NCBI RefSeq assembly: GCF_019024285.1
Contig: NZ_WMKZ01000020.1
Coordinates: 1-64,000 of the forward strand
Reading direction: 5' to 3'
DNA length: 64,000 nt
DNA from: Alkalihalobacterium elongatum
Lineage (GTDB): Bacteria > Bacillota > Bacilli > Bacillales > Bacillaceae_F
Below are positions 59,697 through 64,000 of this stretch, one piece after another. Under the pieces are notes generated by a model. The model was not told the DNA's origin. It saw only the letters and a program-made list of their open reading frames with translations, and ran no database searches. The position numbers and the translations under genes were made by a program. Numbering within the stretch: the stretch's first letter is position 1; every line of letters begins with the position of its first letter.

Positions 59697-61517
59697 TTAA
59701 TTCACTTTACTTAATACACGTAATTCTGTTTTTCTGAAGTTCGCAATATCCAACAATTCCTCACGTAACATTTCTTTCGGCATTCCCTCAAACTCCCCAA
59801 TCAACTGCTCCGCGACATTAATATTCACCATTGGCGTCTTCCCACGGTAAATCTTCGGATACACTTGTTCATCATGAACTTCATCCTCACCAAGAAGCTC
59901 CTCAAACATCTTCTCTCCAGGACGCATCCCCGTGAATTGAATTGGAATTTCTGCTTCTGTATACCCTGATAACTTAATAAGATTTTTAGCTAAATCTACT
60001 ATTTTAACTGGCTCACCCATATCAAGCACAAACACCTCTCCACCTCTAGCTAATGCACCAGCTTGTAATACAAGCCTTGATGCTTCTGGAATTGTCATAA
60101 AGTAACGAACCATTTCAGGGTGAGTTACCGTTACAGGTCCACCGCTAAGAATCTGTTCTTTAAATAGAGGAATTACACTTCCGCGACTTCCTAGTACGTT
60201 ACCAAAACGTACTGCGACAAAACGTGTATCACTAATCATGTCCATATGTTGAATGATCATTTCCGCAATTCGTTTCGTCGACCCCATAACACTTGTTGGG
60301 TTAACTGCTTTATCTGTTGAGATCATGACGAATGTATTCACACCAGCATCACTCGCTGCTTCTGCGACATTCTTCGTTCCAATAACATTGTTCTTCACTG
60401 CTTCTTCTGGATTACGTTCCATTAACGGAACATGTTTATGTGCAGCCGCATGGAATACGACATGTGGTTTACGTTTGTTCATAATCGCAAACATTTTTTC
60501 ACGATCTTGAATGTCGGCAATTTCGGTATCTAGTTTAAGGTTTGGGTGATTTCTTCTTAATTCCATTTCAATCGAATAAATACTGTTTTCCCCGTGACCT
60601 AGTAAGATCAATTCTTTCGGTGCAAAGTTTGTAATCTGGCGACATACTTCTGACCCGATTGAACCACCTGCTCCTGTAACAAGGATGGTCTGTCCTTTGA
60701 TAAACTGTTCAATTCCTGCGATATCAAGTTCAACGGGTTCACGACCTAGTAAGTCTTCTACTTGAACATCTCGGAATTGATTTACGGAGACTTTTCCGAC
60801 CATAATATCCTCAATCTTCGGCATGATTTGCGTTTTTGCTTTTGTTTTTGCGCATTCGTTAAAGATATTGTTTAACTCTTCTTTGCTTAATGAAGGTATT
60901 GCGATAATAATATGTTCAATTTGTTTTTCTTGAACGACTTTCTCAATTTTTTCTACTCCACCAACTACTGGCAGTCCCATGATTTCTAAGTGGTGTTTTG
61001 CTTTGTCATCATCGACAAAAGCTACTGGATTTAGTTCGACTTCTTCATTGTGCTGAAGCTGGCGAACGACCATCGTTCCTGCCGAACCTGCACCGATAAT
61101 GAGCGTTCGTTTTTTGTCTTTACTTGGTTTAATGTATGTATCACGATACATCCGCCAAGAAAAACGCGAGCCACCGATAAATAAGATGTGCATCATCCAT
61201 GTGATCGCTAATGTTCGTAAGTATACTTCTTGGAAAACGCCAAGTTGTACGAGTCCAGTTACGATAATAGATAGTGTGATCGCTTTTCCAATCGCAACGA
61301 GCTCATTAATACTCGCATATTCCCACGCTTTTTTATACAGCTTATAGTAATAAGCAAATATATGATGACTTAGTAATAATGTAATGGAGCTCACGATAAT
61401 AATCGCAGTAAACGTGTTTCCTGTTGGCAGCAAAATAAAGTTACTAATATAAATACAAGCGATAACGATAATGGAGTCAATCAGCATTAACCCGAGCAGG
61501 CGCTTTTGATACGACAT
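59697..61517 (-). CDS. membrane-bound UDP-GlcNAc 4,6-dehydratase, CapD/PglF family
   Basis: 606 residues from the ATG at 61517 (GGAAGGGGAAAG upstream). Four N-terminal membrane helices (about 5-115), a first Rossmann domain (LIIGAGSAGTMVVRQL), then the catalytic SDR domain with ILVTGAGGSIGSEVC and the S-M-K-type site in NPTSVMGSTKRIAEM. It is the EpsC counterpart and the first gene after the EAR RNA. It makes the 4-keto sugar for bacillosamine-type residues. Confidence 0.93.
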   Translation of the reverse strand: MSYQKRLLGLMLIDSIIVIACIYISNFILLPTGNTFTAIIIVSSITLLLSHHIFAYYYKLYKKAWEYASINELVAIGKAITLSIIVTGLVQLGVFQEVYLRTLAITWMMHILFIGGSRFSWRMYRDTYIKPSKDKKRTLIIGAGSAGTMVVRQLQHNEEVELNPVAFVDDDKAKHHLEIMGLPVVGGVEKIEKVVQEKQIEHIIIAIPSLSKEELNNIFNECAKTKAKTQIMPKIEDIMVGKVSVNQFRDVQVEDLLGREPVELDIAGIEQFIKGQTILVTGAGGSIGSEVCRQITNFAPKELILLGHGENSIYSIEMELRRNHPNLKLDTEIADIQDREKMFAIMNKRKPHVVFHAAAHKHVPLMERNPEEAVKNNVIGTKNVAEAASDAGVNTFVMISTDKAVNPTSVMGSTKRIAEMIIQHMDMISDTRFVAVRFGNVLGSRGSVIPLFKEQILSGGPVTVTHPEMVRYFMTIPEASRLVLQAGALARGGEVFVLDMGEPVKIVDLAKNLIKLSGYTEAEIPIQFTGMRPGEKMFEELLGEDEVHDEQVYPKIYRGKTPMVNINVAEQLIGEFEGMPKEMLREELLDIANFRKTELRVLSKVN

Positions 61518-61561
61518 ATATCTTTCCCCTTCCAAAGTTCAATTTCCGTTTTTTCAATAAT

Positions 61562-61613
61562 AAAGCCTTAAGCTATACACCTTTTTTGTGAAAAGAAACA
61601 TAGCTTAAGGCTC
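61562..61613 (-). terminator. strong terminator-like hairpin between EAR RNA and the CapD gene
   Basis: AGCCTTAAGCTAT and ATAGCTTAAGGCT form a perfect 13-bp stem around a 22-base loop; on the minus strand TTTATTATTG follows. It sits downstream of the EAR-like RNA, the expected place for a site that EAR must read through. Confidence 0.75.
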
Positions 61614-61679
61614 GATTGTTAAAATATAATGAAAGCGTTTCACTTTCGATTTTCGTTAGTTTTATATTAAAAATATTGA

Positions 61680-61812
61680 TAAAGGCATTTAACCTTTCCT
61701 CACACCACACCCTTGGCGACTAGCACCTAAGGGTTCAATATCATGAACCCCACAGCATGGCCGAGTGCCTCCGTCGATAACGGCAAGGAGACATTGCCAA
61801 TAGATTTACTCT
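61680..61812 (-). ncRNA. EAR-like (exopolysaccharide operon antitermination) RNA
   Basis: Minus strand between the tyrosine-phosphatase/small ORF and the CapD gene. In B. subtilis, EAR lies between epsB and epsC. Stems visible: GGCA/TGCC around ATGTCTCCT, CCG/CGG around TTATCGA, and GGGTTCA/TTGAACCC around TGATA (61731-61750). Segments such as GGAGGCACTCGG, TTAGGTGCTAGTCGCC and AAGGGTGTGG are as I remember the EAR consensus. EAR promotes processive antitermination through long polysaccharide operons. Identification rests on position, structure and memory of the consensus. Confidence 0.68.
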
Positions 61813-61972
61813 AACAGGACGCCTTGCTCGTCCTATTATCTTGTTGTTTTCTTCGATCTATTGCTGTTTTTATTAATAGATGGATTGCCTCAAGGTCTTC
61901 TAAAGGCGCATCCTGTTTAATGTATCGAACGGTTTTCGTAATCGTCTTCGGGAAATCTGAAGCTTTTTTCAC
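61811..61972 (-). CDS. small basic protein (53 aa) between ywqE and the EAR RNA
   Basis: GTG start at 61972, 15 bases after the phosphatase stop, with GGGTG as ribosome site (an in-frame ATG lies two codons upstream at 61978). Product: a soluble helical protein (KKASDFPKTITKTVRYIKQD, LEDLEAIHLLIKTAIDRRKQ). Not recognised. Its stop touches the 5' edge of the EAR-like RNA. The tight spacing suggests translation with the kinase/phosphatase genes. Confidence 0.55.
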   Translation of the reverse strand: MKKASDFPKTITKTVRYIKQDAPLEDLEAIHLLIKTAIDRRKQQDNRTSKASC

Positions 61973-61987
61973 AACCATCACCCATTT

Positions 61988-62755
61988 TTAAAAAATACCT
62001 AAGAACTTTTTCTTTTTGATACGCTCTGGGGGCTCCATTCCTACATGAAGTCCATTGATAAGAAGGTCTGTATTTTCTTGAAACTGATAAACCATTTCCG
62101 TTCCGAAGTTCTTTTCAACCTCTCGATAAGCATCTCGCATCCGAAATGGCCGTCTCACTATATTGTGAGCATCCGATGCTAGAAAGTGAGTTAAATTATG
62201 ATCGATTAGATCTTCTGTAAATCTTTTAATCTTTTTCCCAAAGTGACCCGTTACGCTAGATGCGGTAATTTGCGTTAACACTCCATTATTGACAAAGTCA
62301 TATAATTTATCTGGTGAAGTGATTAGCTGACTGTTTCGTTCGGGATGTACAATGATCGGCGTTAATCCAGCAAGCTGCATATCATAGAATAGTTGCTTCG
62401 CATAACGTGGGACATGGTTGGATGGGAATTCGACAAACACATATTTATGACTATTGGCTAAAGGAAGAATGTCACCTTTAGCGTAATCGTCGACAAGCTC
62501 TCCATAGATGCGGCATTCTTGTCCAGGGAGAATTTTTAGATCTAATTTATGATTTTTGATTTCTTCGTTGAGCTGATCGACAGCTGCAAGAATACTAGCT
62601 TTTGTATTATGATAGGGTCCATTCAAATGATGGGGTGTCGCAACGATCGTTGTAATTCCTTCTTCGACCGCTTGCTTGACCATTTGAATACTTTCACTCA
62701 TTTGAGTCGGCCCATCATCAACGTTCGGCAAGATGTGACAGTGGATATCAATCAT
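61988..62755 (-). CDS. ywqE: tyrosine-protein phosphatase, YwqE/CpsB family (PHP domain)
   Basis: 255 residues; AGAGGTGAG before the ATG. Metal-binding motifs of the PHP fold: MIDIHCHILPNVDDGP at the N terminus, ATPHHLNG, ILPGQECRI, VHPERN and LASDAHN. It removes phosphate from the CpsD-type kinase encoded upstream and so controls chain length and export. Membrane-proximal, cytosolic. Confidence 0.93.
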   Translation of the reverse strand: MIDIHCHILPNVDDGPTQMSESIQMVKQAVEEGITTIVATPHHLNGPYHNTKASILAAVDQLNEEIKNHKLDLKILPGQECRIYGELVDDYAKGDILPLANSHKYVFVEFPSNHVPRYAKQLFYDMQLAGLTPIIVHPERNSQLITSPDKLYDFVNNGVLTQITASSVTGHFGKKIKRFTEDLIDHNLTHFLASDAHNIVRRPFRMRDAYREVEKNFGTEMVYQFQENTDLLINGLHVGMEPPERIKKKKFLGIF

Positions 62756-62835
62756 TCAACTCACCTCTTTTGTAAATCCTTTACCATATTAACATAGAAT
62801 AGGTAAACTAGGTATATTTTTTTATAAACTTTACA

Positions 62836-63528
62836 TTATCCACCATAATAATAGTAGTATTGTCCTTCTTTTAACTCTTTCGCATTAAGGACAACACCTA
62901 ATACTTTCGCTTTCGCTGCAACTAATAGGTCTTTTGCTTTGACTGCTTGCTCGCGGTCTGTTTTCCCGCTACTAACTACTAGGATCGTACCATCTGTATG
63001 GTTTGCTAGAATTTGAGCATCGGCAACAGCTAGTAATGGTGGTGAATCTAGGATAATGACATCATAGATTTCCGCTAGCTTTTCTAATAATAGCGACATC
63101 GCCCTTGAACTTAATAGTTCGGCAGGGTTTGGAGGGATCGGTCCACTCGATAAGATTGATAAGTTAGGTACTTCTGTCGCTTGAATCGCTTCATCTGCTG
63201 TATGCTGCTTCGTTAACATACTCGTTAAACCAACAAGGTTAGGTACACTAAATGTATAGTGAGCAGTTGGCTTACGAAGGTCAGCATCGATAAGTAGCAC
63301 TCGGTTTCCTTGCTGCGCCATAACTACGGCTAAGTTCGAAGCTGTTGTCGACTTTCCTTCCATTGCTCCTGAAGATGTAACTAAGATCGTACTCACTTTT
63401 TGGTCAATCGATGCAAATTCAATGTTTGTACGAATTGTACGGTATTGTTCAGAAATCGGTGACTTTGGATCGTGGTGGGCAATTAAATTACGCTTATTGG
63501 ATTGTTTATTATTAACTTTACGTGACAT
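62836..63528 (-). CDS. polysaccharide tyrosine kinase, CpsD/EpsB/YwqD family
   Basis: 230 residues; AGAAGGAGGG before the ATG. Walker A SSGAMEGKSTTASNLA (about 53-68), Walker A' VLLIDADLRKPT, Walker B IILDSPPLLAVADA. The C-terminal tyrosine cluster GQYYYYYGG is the autophosphorylation site. The kinase needs the membrane activator encoded upstream (Wzz/CpsC). Start is 15 bases after that gene. Confidence 0.94.
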   Translation of the reverse strand: MSRKVNNKQSNKRNLIAHHDPKSPISEQYRTIRTNIEFASIDQKVSTILVTSSGAMEGKSTTASNLAVVMAQQGNRVLLIDADLRKPTAHYTFSVPNLVGLTSMLTKQHTADEAIQATEVPNLSILSSGPIPPNPAELLSSRAMSLLLEKLAEIYDVIILDSPPLLAVADAQILANHTDGTILVVSSGKTDREQAVKAKDLLVAAKAKVLGVVLNAKELKEGQYYYYYGG

Positions 63529-63543
63529 GAATTCGCCCTCCTT

Positions 63544-64000
63544 CTATGAAACTTTCTTTCGATTTTTCTTCGGTTGTTTTAACGTGACTTCTTCCATTTG
63601 GGAAACGGCCCCGATAACAGGTAAACCTAGTACACTTTCAATATCTTGTTCGGTTTTAATCGTTGTGTCTAAGTATTCAAGTAAGAATGCTAATCCAGCA
63701 GCTGTCATTAAACCAACAACGAAAGCAATCGCCATATTTAATGTAGGGTTTGGTTTTACTGGGCCAGAACTTGGTTGCGCCTCTGACAGAATGCTAACAT
63801 TATCGACATTCATAATGTTCACAATTTCACGTTGGAATACAGAAGCAATCGTATTGGCAATTTGTGCGGCCATGACTGGATCTTCATCTTGTACGGTAAT
63901 CGCAACAACTTGAGAGTTTTGCGCACTACCAACTGTTACACTACTATTTAACGCTCCATATGATCTATTTAAGTCTAGTTCAGCAATAACTTTGTCGAGG
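63544..64000 (-). CDS. Wzz/CpsC-type chain-length and kinase-activator protein (5' end outside the window)
   Basis: Only the C-terminal 151 codons are inside. The frame is open to the window edge (reads LDKVIAELDLNRSYGALNSS, then SAQNSQVVAITVQDEDPVMA), so the ATG at 63873 is internal. It contains the Pro-rich pre-helix segment SSGPVKPNPTLN, the second membrane helix (MAIAFVVGLMTAAGLAFLLEYL) and the cytosolic tail QDIESVLGLPVIGAV that activates the kinase. First gene of the operon portion seen. Confidence 0.92.
   Translation of the reverse strand, partial: LDKVIAELDLNRSYGALNSSVTVGSAQNSQVVAITVQDEDPVMAAQIANTIASVFQREIVNIMNVDNVSILSEAQPSSGPVKPNPTLNMAIAFVVGLMTAAGLAFLLEYLDTTIKTEQDIESVLGLPVIGAVSQMEEVTLKQPKKNRKKVS

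Overview
The window is low-GC DNA from an endospore-forming member of the Bacillaceae. Evidence: an orphan spore-germination permease, a 5TM sporulation-type histidine kinase, a ComK homologue, ComM, Gram-positive lipoproteins, AGGAGG-type ribosome sites with frequent TTG/GTG starts, and a Bacillus-type exopolysaccharide operon with what looks like an EAR leader RNA. No rRNA operon, CRISPR array or intact insertion sequence was seen. The only transposase-like gene is a REP-associated tyrosine transposase (RAYT).

Layout. (1) 0-18.7 kb: single genes or pairs (HExxH protein, pentapeptide-repeat protein, TPR lipoprotein, zinc-ribbon HtrA-like protease, secreted amidase, two-domain NTF2-fold lipoprotein divergent from an XRE repressor, SDR, HPP protein, histidine kinase, Ger permease, Y/N/P-rich 540-aa protein). 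Long GGGGTCTGTCCCCCAC palindromes (family F1) sit between them, usually directly after stop codons. (2) 18.7-35 kb: comK, two paralogous HTH proteins (one behind a DnaA-box-like array), small membrane proteins of the CBO0543 type, an alpha/beta hydrolase, a histidine phosphatase, a propeller-like lipoprotein, and comM followed within a few bases by the RAYT gene. F1 stops here and a second dispersed repeat, F2 (two GTGAAACA boxes, then a GTCAC-W-GTGAC palindrome), takes over. (3) 35-43 kb: a HerA-like ATPase and an OLD/TOPRIM nuclease in tandem, then a DUF3800-like protein, embedded in F2 copies and truncated gene copies. This is a candidate defence locus. (4) 43-45.8 kb: lipoprotein, small membrane proteins and a decayed lipoprotein copy. 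(5) 45.9-64 kb, all minus strand: exopolysaccharide operon running Wzz/CpsC - CpsD kinase - YwqE phosphatase - small ORF - EAR RNA/terminator - CapD/PglF - PglE - PglC - PglD - glycosyltransferases, Wzy, Wzx - TviC/TviB-type epimerase and dehydrogenase - galU - ugd - terminator.

The most unusual feature is the F2/RAYT system. One F2 copy overlaps the last codons and stop of the RAYT gene. Three segments that hold truncated copies of nearby genes (3' end of the HTH gene; galU 3' end plus ugd 5' end; 3' part of the DUF3800-like gene plus galU 3' end) are each bracketed by two F2 copies in the same orientation. This suggests the repeat moves or recombines gene fragments as cassettes. The HerA-OLD pair, a tandem iota-carbonic-anhydrase-like lipoprotein with an operator filling its promoter spacer, and the EAR region with its small upstream ORF are further points of interest. 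All functional statements rest on reading motifs by eye; no database search was possible.
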